In this document: positions 33,601 to 41,461 of the stretch, in pieces
Position numbering within the stretch: position 1 is the stretch's first letter
How the letters are laid out: the number at the start of each line of letters is the position of its first letter
Assembly (NCBI RefSeq): GCF_001466665.1
Contig: NZ_KQ758903.1
Location: forward strand, 927,684-991,683
DNA: 64,000 nucleotides
From: Dehalogenimonas alkenigignens
Lineage (GTDB): Bacteria > Chloroflexota > Dehalococcoidia > Dehalococcoidales > Dehalococcoidaceae
Reading direction: 5' to 3'
Translations under genes and position numbers: made by a program
Notes under the pieces: model-generated
What the model was told of the DNA's origin: nothing
Seen by the model: only the letters and a program-made list of their open reading frames with translations
Database searches by the model: none

Positions 33601-34356
33601 ATTACCGAACGCAAGAAGATGCAGGAAAAGCTGATGGTGACCAACCGGCTGGCTTCGGTCGGCGAGCTGGCGGCGGGCATTGCCCATGAAATCAACAACC
33701 CTCTAACCGGCGTTCTGGGGTTCTCAGAGCTGGCGCTTTCGGCTGATTTGCCTCAAAGCGTCCGCGCCGACATTGAAGTCATTCATTCCGAGGCGCGCCG
33801 GGCGGCTGATGTAGTCAAAAACTTGTTGATTTTCGCCCGGCGGCACCAGCAGGCCAGGGCGCCCCTTTCAATCAATGACGTCATTTCCCGGACGCTGGCG
33901 CTGCGGGCTTACGAGCAAAAAATCCACAACATAGAAATGATCACCGACCTTGAGCAGGAGTTGCCGGAGATCACCGCGGACTATTTCCAGCTTCAGCAAG
34001 TGTTTTTGAATATCATTATAAACGCCGAATTTTTCATGATCCAGACCCACAACCGCGGCCGGCTGGTGGTAACCACCCGCTTCCTCCCTGGCGAAAGGGT
34101 GATCCGCGTCAGCTTTGCGGATGACGGTCCGGGGATACCCGCGGATGTGCTGCCCCGGCTCTTCGATCCCTTCTTTACCACCAAAGAGGTGGGTCAGGGC
34201 ACCGGTCTGGGACTGTCCATCAGCCATGGCGTGGTGCAGAGCCACGGCGGCAGGATATGGGCTGAAAGCCAGCAGGGCGCAGGCGCTACTTTCTTTATTG
34301 ATTTGCCGCTTCGACCGCCGGAATCTTCTCCGGAACAGGCCGGGATTATCGTCTAG
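30604..34356 (+). CDS. large soluble multi-PAS sensor histidine kinase with N-terminal receiver-like domain
   Basis: A 1250-residue cytoplasmic kinase. Residues 1-125 resemble a receiver: D60 in LLIFDAAIADG is in the phospho-acceptor position, but the usual acidic pair after strand 1 is missing (LLVTPLAAD). About seven PAS repeats follow (140-1005), several ending in the DITERK linker typical of PAC motifs. HisKA has H1028 in GIAHEINNPLTGVLGF, and HATPase_c shows NIIINAEFF, DDGPGIP, FDPFFTTK and GTGLGLSISHG. No membrane helix. PAS repeats 3 and 4 are close copies (both have AAIF..AP/EPVGI and SRILY/TRILY). No partner regulator gene is adjacent. Confidence 0.9.
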   Translation: MTVSKQKILLVTPLAADAREVNDLLARFGGERFIIESVSQIETALEMIENGAHLDLLIFDAAIADGAALDIVRAAVRRAPQVPLVVLSGESGGAIAAEYLRAGAGEVAALKDGGASLVQALDAAFERHRKEQSLRQAQRRLEAMGEVLGLGRWEILLDEMKVVASESARIIYGLEGTEWTLSQVQAVPLLEYRAMLDRALSELISGGQLYNVEFRIRRPNDGQTAWVQSVAEYDAAGRRVLGIIKDITQAKNAEEALRESEHRYRLLAEKSTDVIWTMSFDGRFTYVSPSVYQLRGFTPEEVMRQSIEEAVCPDSAVVVRQGLAQAIAAAATARTLGPAYLEIEQPRKDGGTVWTEVSVSVVKDEGRPSHILGVTRDITERRRIQAELKEREAELAAIFMAEPVGIVVSVDRVIWEVNDAACNMCGYQREELVGHSSRILYSSDADYRRLGDELYAGLESAGRVTLEMPVRRKDGSVFQAVVSGAVLERTDLSRGIVFAIQDITERKLFETSLKEREAKLAAIFRAAPVGIAVAVGRVIVEANDTMYQMAGYSREDFIGRSTRILYDSDAEYEKVGAELYSRLQANGHMTGEITGRRRDGSHFPMLLSASPLDMADLSRGIVFTAMDISERKAAEEAIRLSEQKYRLLFNSSNDAVLFHDEQGRFIEVNDRACQILGYRRDELLGMTVADIDDPAVILDSGVVEQMAACGSVVFEQVHVAKDGRRIPVEISSRQIQLGGRQMVLSVARDITERKKAEAELRRSMSLLAATLEATADGILVVGLDGKVQRYSSRFAKMWGIPKSLLAKGDDNALLDNVLSQLAEPQQFLDKVHELYAHPSRSSFDTLLFKDGRVFERYSRPQKIGEQIVGRVWSFRDVTQHQTMEDRLLRAAEEWRATFDAISTPVSIQDRDFKILRVNKAYAESLNTTAEELIGKTCFEVSHGTGEPVENCPHLRTLDSGQPAEVEIHNAAKGTYTVVSTYPMFGPAGEVVATVHIAQDITERKKMQEKLMVTNRLASVGELAAGIAHEINNPLTGVLGFSELALSADLPQSVRADIEVIHSEARRAADVVKNLLIFARRHQQARAPLSINDVISRTLALRAYEQKIHNIEMITDLEQELPEITADYFQLQQVFLNIIINAEFFMIQTHNRGRLVVTTRFLPGERVIRVSFADDGPGIPADVLPRLFDPFFTTKEVGQGTGLGLSISHGVVQSHGGRIWAESQQGAGATFFIDLPLRPPESSPEQAGIIV

Positions 34357-34414
34357 CAATCTGACGGCGCGACGGCGCGGCACCAGGTCGGAGGCGGTTT
34401 ATTACCCGTTTGTC

Positions 34415-34443
34415 TTGACCCTCCGGACATCATTTGTTATAGT
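34415..34443 (+). promoter_or_regulatory. promoter for guaB3
   Basis: TTGACC (34415-34420), a 17-bp spacer and TATAGT (34438-34443) with TGT directly before the -10, an extended -10. It lies 26 bases before GTG 34469. Confidence 0.75.
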
Positions 34444-34468
34444 TACCCTTCAAACAAGGAGGCCAGAA

Positions 34469-35611
34469 GTGACCCACCCCCAGTTCAAAGAATTACGCCG
34501 TTCATATGGATTCGATGAGGTCGCCATCGTCCCCGGCGATGTGACCATTAATCCCGAACAGACCGATATCGGCTTCAAGATCGGCGAGGTGGCCTTCAAA
34601 ATACCTGTGGTCGCCTCGGCGATGGACGCTGTCACCGATGTCAGGATGGCGGTCAGGATGAGCCAGCTCGGCGGCCTGGCGGTGCTGCACGGCGAGGGCA
34701 TCCAGGCCCGCTACCACGACGCGGAAGCGGTTCTGGCTGAGATCGCCGAAACGCCTCAATCCGAAGTCACCGCCCTGCTCCAAAAGATCTACACCGAACC
34801 TATAAAAGACGATCTGGTCGCCGACAGGGTCAAGGCCGTCAAAGCCGCCGGCGGCACCGCCGCCGTGGCCGTCATGCCGGCCAACGCCAAGCGGCTGGCC
34901 CCGGTCATCGCTGAAGCCGGCGCCGATATCCTGGTCGTCGCCTCCACCGTCACCACCGCCCGCCATATCTCCAAAAGCTACCGCGGCCTCATCTTCTCCG
35001 AACTTTGCGCCAGTCTCAAGATTCCGGTCATGGTCGGCAACTGCGTCAGCTACTCCGCCAGCCTGGAGCTGATGCGCCAGGGCGTGGCCGCGATCCTGGT
35101 CGGCGTCGGGCCCGGCGCCGCCTGCACCTCCCGTGAAGTTTTAGGTCTGGGCGTGCCGCAGATCACCGCCACCATGGACTGCGCCGCCGCCCGGGAGGCT
35201 TATCTGGCTGAAACCGGACGCTATGTTTCGATTATTACCGACGGCGGTTTCAAGAAAGGCGGCGATTTCTGCAAGGCCATCGCCGCCGGCGCTGACGCCG
35301 CCATGTTCGGCTCCATCATCGCCCAGGCCAAAGAAGCGCCGGGTCACGGCTACCACTGGGGGATGAGCCATCCGCACCCGTCGCTGCCCCGCGGCACCCG
35401 CATCAAGGTCGGCACCACCGCGCCGCTGGAGCAGATACTTTTTGGCCCCACCTCAGTCGTCGACGGCTCCCAGAATTTCGTCGGCGCTCTGCGGACGGTT
35501 ATGGGCGTCTGCGGCGCCGCCACCATCCGCGACATGCAGCGGGCGGAAATGGTTATCGCTCCGGCCATCACCACCGAAGGCAAGAGCTACCAGCTGTCTA
35601 AATGCGTCTAA
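34469..35611 (+). CDS. GuaB3-family IMP dehydrogenase-like protein
   Basis: A 380-residue TIM-barrel protein of the IMPDH/GMP reductase superfamily lacking CBS domains. The active-site loop reads GVGPGAACTSREVLGLGVPQ, with the catalytic Cys in ACTSR; FDEVAIVPGD, VASAMDAVTD, GGLAVLHGEG and IITDGGFKKGGDFCKAIAAGADAAMFGS also fit. GuaB3 proteins in actinobacteria and Chloroflexota have an uncertain reaction; some relatives are active on IMP, others on GMP. AAGGAGG six bases before GTG 34469 sets the start; an open frame extends 118 codons upstream across the previous gene end but is not translated in my view. Confidence 0.88.
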   Translation: MTHPQFKELRRSYGFDEVAIVPGDVTINPEQTDIGFKIGEVAFKIPVVASAMDAVTDVRMAVRMSQLGGLAVLHGEGIQARYHDAEAVLAEIAETPQSEVTALLQKIYTEPIKDDLVADRVKAVKAAGGTAAVAVMPANAKRLAPVIAEAGADILVVASTVTTARHISKSYRGLIFSELCASLKIPVMVGNCVSYSASLELMRQGVAAILVGVGPGAACTSREVLGLGVPQITATMDCAAAREAYLAETGRYVSIITDGGFKKGGDFCKAIAAGADAAMFGSIIAQAKEAPGHGYHWGMSHPHPSLPRGTRIKVGTTAPLEQILFGPTSVVDGSQNFVGALRTVMGVCGAATIRDMQRAEMVIAPAITTEGKSYQLSKCV

Positions 35612-35632
35612 CTCGATAATCGGGATAAAACT

Positions 35633-35656
35633 GAAGAGGGGCGAAAGCCCCTCTTC
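35633..35656. terminator. bidirectional hairpin terminator with GAAA loop
   Basis: GAAGAGGGGC (35633-35642) pairs perfectly with GCCCCTCTTC (35647-35656) across a GAAA tetraloop. Flanking A and T runs allow it to end guaB3 (plus) and the convergent cytochrome gene (minus). Confidence 0.9.
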
Positions 35657-35660
35657 TTAT

Positions 35661-36011
35661 TTACGGCGTCTTCAGAAAGGTGGCCAGGAGGTTGCGTTCG
35701 GCGGAAGACAGCGGTACCGGGGAATGGGTTGAAATCCAGACCACCAGGGCGTTTTCAGTCTTGCCGCTGATGCGCGGAGAATTGACACTGATATCTGGAG
35801 CTAAAGTCGTGCCGGTACGGTTGACGCCGTGGCAGGAGGCGCAGGTATTGGAATAAATGAGGGCGCCTCCGGTGAGGGTGCCGGTCGGCGGGTTTGAAGT
35901 CGTCGGTTGGGTAGTGGGCGTGCCGCCGCCGCAGGCTGACAGCCCGATGCCGGTTAATATCAGACCGGCGGCGGCTATTGAACGCAGTCCCGTGTTTTTC
36001 AGGTTATTCAT
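35661..36011 (-). CDS. lipoprotein monohaem c-type cytochrome 1
   Basis: A 116-residue exported lipoprotein: signal sequence with lipobox LSACGGG, a short Thr/Pro-rich linker, then a class I cytochrome c core with haem site CASCH and the C-terminal helix SSAERNLLATFLKT. No Met occurs after the haem motif, so the usual His/Met ligation is not possible; a His in STHSP or another residue may be the sixth ligand. GGAGGG five bases before ATG 36011 fixes the start. It is the shorter member of a tandem pair with the next gene and has its own terminators on both sides. Confidence 0.85.
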   Translation of the reverse strand: MNNLKNTGLRSIAAAGLILTGIGLSACGGGTPTTQPTTSNPPTGTLTGGALIYSNTCASCHGVNRTGTTLAPDISVNSPRISGKTENALVVWISTHSPVPLSSAERNLLATFLKTP

Positions 36012-36073
36012 TGGTTCCCTCCGCAAAATAGCTCTCCCACTTAATGTAGCAATAAAATATTCCATCTCAAAAC

Positions 36074-36102
36074 AAAAAAGAGGCTTTTTAAGCCTCTTTT
36101 TT
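36074..36102 (-). terminator. hairpin terminator between the two cytochrome genes
   Basis: A 13-bp perfect stem (36074-36086 with 36090-36102) built on AAGAGGCTT/AAGCCTCTT and closed by a 3-base loop, ending in T6 on the minus strand. It separates the two paralogous cytochrome genes into different transcripts. Confidence 0.88.
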
Positions 36103-36119
36103 ATATCAGGTTTACGCCT

Positions 36120-36587
36120 TCAGGGGTTTTTCAGGAAAGTTGCCAGGGCAGCCCGTTCAGCGTTGGTCATATTGATGCTCGTGGCGTGGCCGGAAAGGAA
36201 CATCGCCAGCTGGGCTTCGGTCCGGTTGACGATGAAATTCAAGGTAGGCGGAATTGCGGGTCCCAGCACGGTTGTCCCGGAAACCACCCCCTGGCGGTTG
36301 GCGCCGTGGCAGGCCGCGCAGCTGTTGGCGTAAAGCGCGCTGCCGCTAACCGCCGCCGGAGTGGTTGTCGGGGCTGGCGTGGTAGCCGGCGTGGTAGTGG
36401 GCGTGGTAGTCGGCGTGGTGGTGGCCGGTGTGGTGGTTGGCGCCGATGTCGTCGGGTTTGTCGTCACGGATGGCGGATGGCTGGTGGTTGCGGCCGGATC
36501 TCCGCCGCCGCAGCCTGAAAAGGCGACGGCGCAGGTTAAAAGAATCGCGGTCAGGCGCCAAGCAAGCCGAAAATTATGCTTATTCAT
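36120..36587 (-). CDS. lipoprotein monohaem c-type cytochrome 2
   Basis: A 155-residue exported lipoprotein with lipobox FSGCGGG (Cys26), a 45-residue linker made almost only of Thr and Pro (residues about 35-80) and a cytochrome c core with CAACH. The C-terminal part reads LAMFLSGHATSINMTNAERAALATFL, so Met is available as sixth ligand, unlike its neighbour. The core is clearly homologous to the 35661-36011 gene. The Thr/Pro arm would hold the haem domain away from the membrane. Electron-transfer partners are not encoded nearby. Confidence 0.88.
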   Translation of the reverse strand: MNKHNFRLAWRLTAILLTCAVAFSGCGGGDPAATTSHPPSVTTNPTTSAPTTTPATTTPTTTPTTTPATTPAPTTTPAAVSGSALYANSCAACHGANRQGVVSGTTVLGPAIPPTLNFIVNRTEAQLAMFLSGHATSINMTNAERAALATFLKNP

Positions 36588-36654
36588 CGAGCGTTACTCC
36601 TGGATGCGGCACCATTGTACATCCCGGATGCTCAAAAATAAATGGCTGCGGGCG

Positions 36655-37428
36655 TCAACTGCGCCTGGCGGCGTCGACGCCGTTTTGGAAGATCCTTAGC
36701 CCAGCGCCGGGTTCCTCGATGTTCCGGCGCGTCCAACCAGGGTGCTGGGAGGCTCGGACAAACCGTTCCGGGTGGGGCATCAAAGCAAAGACGCGGCCGG
36801 TATCGTCCGTCAGCGCGGCGATATTGCCCACCGAGCCGTTGGGATTGGCGGGGTATTCAGCGGTCGGCCGCCAATTATTGTCGGCATAATAAAAAACAGC
36901 GCGCAGGCGGCACAGGGTGGATGGCGCGGCAACCAGTTTGCCTTCTCCATGGGCCACCGGCGCTTCCAGCTGCTCGATGCCCTCAGTCCAAACGCAGCGG
37001 TTGCCGGGGGTGCTGGACAGTTTCACCCAACGGCATTCAAAACGCCCGGAATCGTTATTGGTCAGAGTAACGTGGGGCAGTTCCTGCCTGGCCGGCCCGG
37101 GCAGGATGCCGGTTTTGATAAGCACCTGAAAGCCGTTGCAGATCCCAATAATCAGACCGCCGCGGTCGATAAAAGCGGCAAGCTGTTCAAAAAGGCGCAG
37201 CCGCATCTCGTTGGCCTGCACTTTGCCGGCGCCGAGGTCGTCGCCATAGGAGAAGCCGCCCGGCAGTCCCAGGATATGGTAATCGGACAGCGTTTGCGAG
37301 CCGCCGATCAGTTCGTTCATGTGGGTTATCCTTGGTTTACCTCCGGCGATCTCGAAGGCATGGGCCAGTTCCCGGTCACAGTTGGTACCCGGCGCCCGCA
37401 ATACCATGACGCGCACTTCTGTTACCAT
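36655..37428 (-). CDS. purQ: phosphoribosylformylglycinamidine synthase, glutaminase subunit
   Basis: A 257-residue class I glutamine amidotransferase supplying ammonia to PurL in purine synthesis. Seen: RAPGTNCDRELAHAFE, GLPGGFSYGDDLGAG, nucleophile Cys in GICNGFQVLIKTGILPG, and the His/Glu pair in ALMPHPERF. It is longer than the 225-residue PurQ of small-type complexes. The ATG overlaps the purL stop by seven bases, so the two are translated together. Confidence 0.94.
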   Translation of the reverse strand: MVTEVRVMVLRAPGTNCDRELAHAFEIAGGKPRITHMNELIGGSQTLSDYHILGLPGGFSYGDDLGAGKVQANEMRLRLFEQLAAFIDRGGLIIGICNGFQVLIKTGILPGPARQELPHVTLTNNDSGRFECRWVKLSSTPGNRCVWTEGIEQLEAPVAHGEGKLVAAPSTLCRLRAVFYYADNNWRPTAEYPANPNGSVGNIAALTDDTGRVFALMPHPERFVRASQHPGWTRRNIEEPGAGLRIFQNGVDAARRS

Positions 37429-40268
37429 TTCAGCGGCCTCTGCCAGGCGTTTTTCAGCTCGGTTAACGGCTGGTCGATGACCAGGCTGCCGTTAAGCCCC
37501 TGGACCTTCAGGCGCGGGCTGCTGGTCACTTCGCCGATAAGACCGAAGGCTGAACTTTCCATAATCAGCTCAAAATCAGCCCGGTCAGCGGGCGCCACCT
37601 CCACCAGAAGTCGGGAATTGGACTCGGAGAAGAGGAGGTAGTCATCCCGAATGATGTCGCCGGGCTGTGGTACCCGGCTCAAATTTATCCTGGCGCCAAG
37701 CCCGCCGGCAAAAGCCATCTCTGCCAGGGCGACCCCCAGACCGCCTTCCGACAGGTCGTGGCAGGCGCGCGCCAGGCCGCGGGCGGTAGCGGCGGACAGC
37801 CGTTGGTAAGACGCCTTCGCCGGCGCCGGAGCCACTGCCGGGGCCGAATTCCCTATAAAGCCGTGGGCGGCGTAATAAGCGGAACCGCCGAGTTCGGCTT
37901 TGGTTTCGCCCACCAGGTAGATCAGGTTCCCTTCGCCTTTAAAGTCCATAGTCACCGCCCGTTCGGCGTCGGGCATGATTCCGATGGCCGAAACCAGGAG
38001 GGTGTGCGGGATGGAAACCACTCTGTCGCCGACCCGAAATTGGTTATTGAGCGAGTCCTTGCCGGAGATGAACGGGGTACCGTAGGCCAGGGAAAGGTCG
38101 GCGCATGCCTGCGCGGCTCGGACCAGCGCGCCCAGGCTTTGCTCGTCCTTGACCGAGCCCCAGCAGAAATTATCCAGCAAGGCCAGTCTGCCGAGCGAAC
38201 CGCCGGCGGCGACGGTGTTCCTGACGGCTTCATCGATGGCTGAGGCCGCCATGCGGTAGGTATCGATCTCGGAGTACGCCGGGTTAATGCCGCAGGCCAC
38301 AATAACGCCGCGCCCTGAATCCAGCACCGGGCGGATAACGGCGGCATCGCCCGGACCGTCGGAATTATGTCCCACCAGGGGCTTCAGCACGCTGCCGCCC
38401 TGCACTTCATGGTCGTATTGGCGGATGACCCACTCTTTGGCGCAGGTGTTCCAGCGTGACAGCAGTCTTAGAAGGTCGTCATCAAGCCGCGCCGGGCAGG
38501 GGAAGGTCGGCTCCGGGAAAGCCGCCGCCTTATAGCTTGCCCTGAGTTCGAGCTGCGGCCGGCCGCCGTGCAGGAATTCCATATCAAGGTCACAGACAAG
38601 GTTCTCGTCATAATAAAGCTTGAGTTTTTTATCGGAGGTGAATTCGCCGATGGCGGTTGCTTCCACGCCTTCGCCGCGGCAGATTTCCAGCAACCTGTCG
38701 AAATTTTGCGGCGGCACGGCGAGGACCATGCGCTCCTGAGACTCGGAGATCCAGATCTCGGCGTAGGACAAGCCGGAGTATTTCAGCGGCACCCGATCGA
38801 GATAAACCTTTGCCCCGGTGCTTTCGCCCATTTCGCCGACGGCTGAAGACAGGCCGCCGCCGCCGACGTCGGTAATCCGGGTGAAGAGTCTCTCATCCCG
38901 GGCTTTCAGGATGGCTTCGGTCATCCGCTTCTCGACAATGGGATTGCCGATCTGCACCGAAGAGAAGGACTGCTCGTTTGACTTATCGGACAATTCCTCC
39001 GATGAGAAGGTGACGCCATGAATGCCGTCGCGGCCGGTCCTGCCGCCCATGAGGACGATGAGATCGCCTGGAGACTGCCTGCCCGGCCTGGCCGCCCAGG
39101 CCGGCATGATGCCGGCGGTGCCGCAAAAAACCAGCGGGTTGCCGGTGTAGCGGTTATCGAACAGCACGGCGCCGTTCACCGTGGGTATGCCCATGCGGTT
39201 GCCGTAGTCCGCTACCCCTGAGCGAACACCTTTAAAAACACGGCGCGGGTGGAGCGTCCCCGGCGGCAACTCCTCATCAGCCATGTCCGGTTCGCCGAAG
39301 CAGAAAACATCGGTGTTGAAAATTGGCCGCGCTGCGAGGCCGGTGCCGAGCACGTCGCGGATGACGCCGCCCAGGCCGGTGGCGGCGCCGCCGTACGGCT
39401 CGACAGCCGATGGGTGGTTGTGGGTCTCGACCTTGAAACAGACGGCGTTCTCGCCGTCGAAATCGATGACGCCGGAGTTGTCCACGAATACGGACAGGCA
39501 CCAATCCTTGTCAAGCTGGTTCGTCGCCCGCGCGATGGTTGTTTTGAGGAGGTTGTCGATGACCTGGCCGTCGAAATCATACCTGGCTTTGAAGGTCTTG
39601 TGGACGCAATGCTCACTCCATGACTGGGCCAGGGTTTCCAGTTCCACGTCGGTCGGTTTACGTCCTGCCTTGGCATAATATTCAGCGGCAGCTCTTACCT
39701 CGTCCGGCGACAGGCAGAAAAGTTTACCCACGTCGCACAGCGCGGCATCTCCGTCCGGCAGGTCTATTTGGCGGAGCTGGAAATGATAAGCGGGATTTTC
39801 CCCGAAGATGACCGATTGCTCGTTTACCGCGTGCTGGACGATGGGGTTAAGCAGCAGGCGGTTGGTGACCAGATCGAGCGTCGGCCGGCTGAAAGAACCG
39901 CCGAGGAGATACAGCCGCCCGGTACGGGCGGCTTCGAGCGCGATGCCCAGATCGGCGGCGGCTTTCAGAATGGTTTCTTCGACCGGGTCGGTGACCCCGG
40001 GGTTGTGGGCGACCAGTACGGCGCGGCCGGCGGTGGTTTTTTCCCCAGGCTCGTCGATTCGGAATGTTTCGGTCACCGGATCGGTCAGCGCTTCGCGGGC
40101 AATTGTCTCCGCCGCCGCCCGGTCGATGTTGCCCTTCAGCCAGTAGACTTCAACTACCCGGGCGGAATTCACCCCGGACAGGTTCAGGTCGGCGATGTCC
40201 TTGAGGAGAGCGGCGCCGCGGCGGTCCGGCAGCCCCGGCGCTGGCATAACTTCAATGCGGTAAATCAA
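37422..40268 (-). CDS. purL: phosphoribosylformylglycinamidine synthase, PurS-like domain fused to PurL
   Basis: A 948-residue ATP-dependent enzyme forming FGAM from FGAR. Residues 1-160 contain two PurS-like units (IYRIEVMPAPG...DRRGAALLKDIADL and VLVAHNPGVTDPVEETILKAAADLGI), then the linker and PurL catalytic halves with SWSEHCVHKTF, VETHNHPSAVEPYGGAATGLGG and ISGKDSL. The layout equals large-type PurL without its C-terminal glutaminase, which is the separate purQ. TTG 40268 behind GAGG gives the family-consistent YRIEV start; an open frame reaches 40331. Confidence 0.94.
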   Translation of the reverse strand: MIYRIEVMPAPGLPDRRGAALLKDIADLNLSGVNSARVVEVYWLKGNIDRAAAETIAREALTDPVTETFRIDEPGEKTTAGRAVLVAHNPGVTDPVEETILKAAADLGIALEAARTGRLYLLGGSFSRPTLDLVTNRLLLNPIVQHAVNEQSVIFGENPAYHFQLRQIDLPDGDAALCDVGKLFCLSPDEVRAAAEYYAKAGRKPTDVELETLAQSWSEHCVHKTFKARYDFDGQVIDNLLKTTIARATNQLDKDWCLSVFVDNSGVIDFDGENAVCFKVETHNHPSAVEPYGGAATGLGGVIRDVLGTGLAARPIFNTDVFCFGEPDMADEELPPGTLHPRRVFKGVRSGVADYGNRMGIPTVNGAVLFDNRYTGNPLVFCGTAGIMPAWAARPGRQSPGDLIVLMGGRTGRDGIHGVTFSSEELSDKSNEQSFSSVQIGNPIVEKRMTEAILKARDERLFTRITDVGGGGLSSAVGEMGESTGAKVYLDRVPLKYSGLSYAEIWISESQERMVLAVPPQNFDRLLEICRGEGVEATAIGEFTSDKKLKLYYDENLVCDLDMEFLHGGRPQLELRASYKAAAFPEPTFPCPARLDDDLLRLLSRWNTCAKEWVIRQYDHEVQGGSVLKPLVGHNSDGPGDAAVIRPVLDSGRGVIVACGINPAYSEIDTYRMAASAIDEAVRNTVAAGGSLGRLALLDNFCWGSVKDEQSLGALVRAAQACADLSLAYGTPFISGKDSLNNQFRVGDRVVSIPHTLLVSAIGIMPDAERAVTMDFKGEGNLIYLVGETKAELGGSAYYAAHGFIGNSAPAVAPAPAKASYQRLSAATARGLARACHDLSEGGLGVALAEMAFAGGLGARINLSRVPQPGDIIRDDYLLFSESNSRLLVEVAPADRADFELIMESSAFGLIGEVTSSPRLKVQGLNGSLVIDQPLTELKNAWQRPLKW

Positions 40269-40421
40269 GGCAGCCTCATTATAGCTAAAAACGCTTGAGG
40301 GGGCTAGGCAAATTACAGACCGTCCGTACAACCGGAATCCGTCATTCCAGGGAAAAGGCCGCCGCAGAACTCGCTTTAAACAAGATTGATGGATTCTGCT
40401 TCGTGAAAAACGAGCATTTGG

Positions 40422-41315
40422 CTACCAGCCCCGTTTGGCCAGTAATTTATCCGGGGCGATCTGTCCGATCTCGATACCCGGCATGGCATCGCCCAGGCTT
40501 TCCGAGACTTCAGCGACGATCACCGGGTCCTGGTAATGGGTGGTCGCTTTGACGATGGCATGGGCCCGGCGCGCCGGATCGGAACTCTTGAAAATGCCGG
40601 AGCCGACAAAGACGCCTTCGGCGCCGAGCTGCATCATTAAAGCGGCATCGGCCGGGGTGGCGATGCCGCCGGCGGCAAAGTTGACTACCGGCAGTTTGCC
40701 GGTCTTATGAATCTCAAGCACCAGTTCGAAAGGAGCGCCCAGTTCTTTAGCGATGGCCATGAGCGTCTCTGGCGGCGCCGCGGTGACGCGCCGGATGCCT
40801 TCCTGCACGGCGCGCATATGCCGCACCGCCTCGACGACGTTGCCGGTGCCGGCCTCGCCTTTGGTGCGGATCATGGCGGCGCCTTCGCCGATGCGGCGCA
40901 GCGCTTCACCCAGATCGCGGCAGCCGCAAACGAAAGGCACCTTGAAATCATGTTTCCAGACGTGGTGAGCCTCGTCGGCCGGGGTCAGCACCTCTGACTC
41001 GTCGATAAAATCGACGCCCATGGCCTCGAGCACCCGGGCTTCGACAAAATGACCGATGCGGCACTTGGCCATGACCGGGATGGTGACCGTTTTCATAATG
41101 GCTTTGATCACCGTGGGATCAGCCATTCTGGCGACGCCGCCCTCGGCCCGGATATCGGAGGGCACCCGTTCCAGAGCCATTACGGCGCAGGCGCCTGCCT
41201 CCTCGGCGATGAGCGCCTGGTCCGGGGTAGTGACATCCATGATCACGCCCCCCTTCAGCATCTGGGCCAGGCCGCTTTTAACCCTGAAAGTTCCGGTGGT
41301 TATTTCCTGTTCCAT
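40422..41315 (-). CDS. pdxS: pyridoxal 5'-phosphate synthase PdxS subunit
   Basis: A 297-residue TIM-barrel enzyme that makes PLP from ribose 5-phosphate, glyceraldehyde 3-phosphate and ammonia. Conserved stretches: [47 protein letters not shown] with the substrate-binding Lys, [21 protein letters not shown] and [10 protein letters not shown]. Normal length. ATG 41315 with AAGGA is preferred to a TTG 18 bases earlier. Its partner glutaminase gene pdxT is not adjacent, although the two usually are. Confidence 0.96.
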   Translation of the reverse strand: MEQEITTGTFRVKSGLAQMLKGGVIMDVTTPDQALIAEEAGACAVMALERVPSDIRAEGGVARMADPTVIKAIMKTVTIPVMAKCRIGHFVEARVLEAMGVDFIDESEVLTPADEAHHVWKHDFKVPFVCGCRDLGEALRRIGEGAAMIRTKGEAGTGNVVEAVRHMRAVQEGIRRVTAAPPETLMAIAKELGAPFELVLEIHKTGKLPVVNFAAGGIATPADAALMMQLGAEGVFVGSGIFKSSDPARRAHAIVKATTHYQDPVIVAEVSESLGDAMPGIEIGQIAPDKLLAKRGW

Positions 41316-41461
41316 AAATGATCCTTCTTTCAATCGGTGAACTATTATTCTACATTCCCGGGGCTGGTGTCGGCAACCGGGGTTTTATGCCTCAGCCGGA
41401 TTGCGCCGACAGCGTCAGGGGGCTACCATATTATCATACCGATTAGTAAAGGAGGCGGCCT

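Noticed and set aside
34115-34468. N-terminal extension of the GuaB3 frame by 118 codons
   Set aside because: This part overlaps the end of the histidine kinase in another register, has no IMPDH homology, and a strong AAGGAGG plus a promoter sit just before GTG 34469.
36361-36500. Repetitive GTGGTAGTGGGC-like DNA, possible microsatellite
   Set aside because: It is the coding strand complement of the Thr/Pro linker of cytochrome 2, so protein low complexity explains it.
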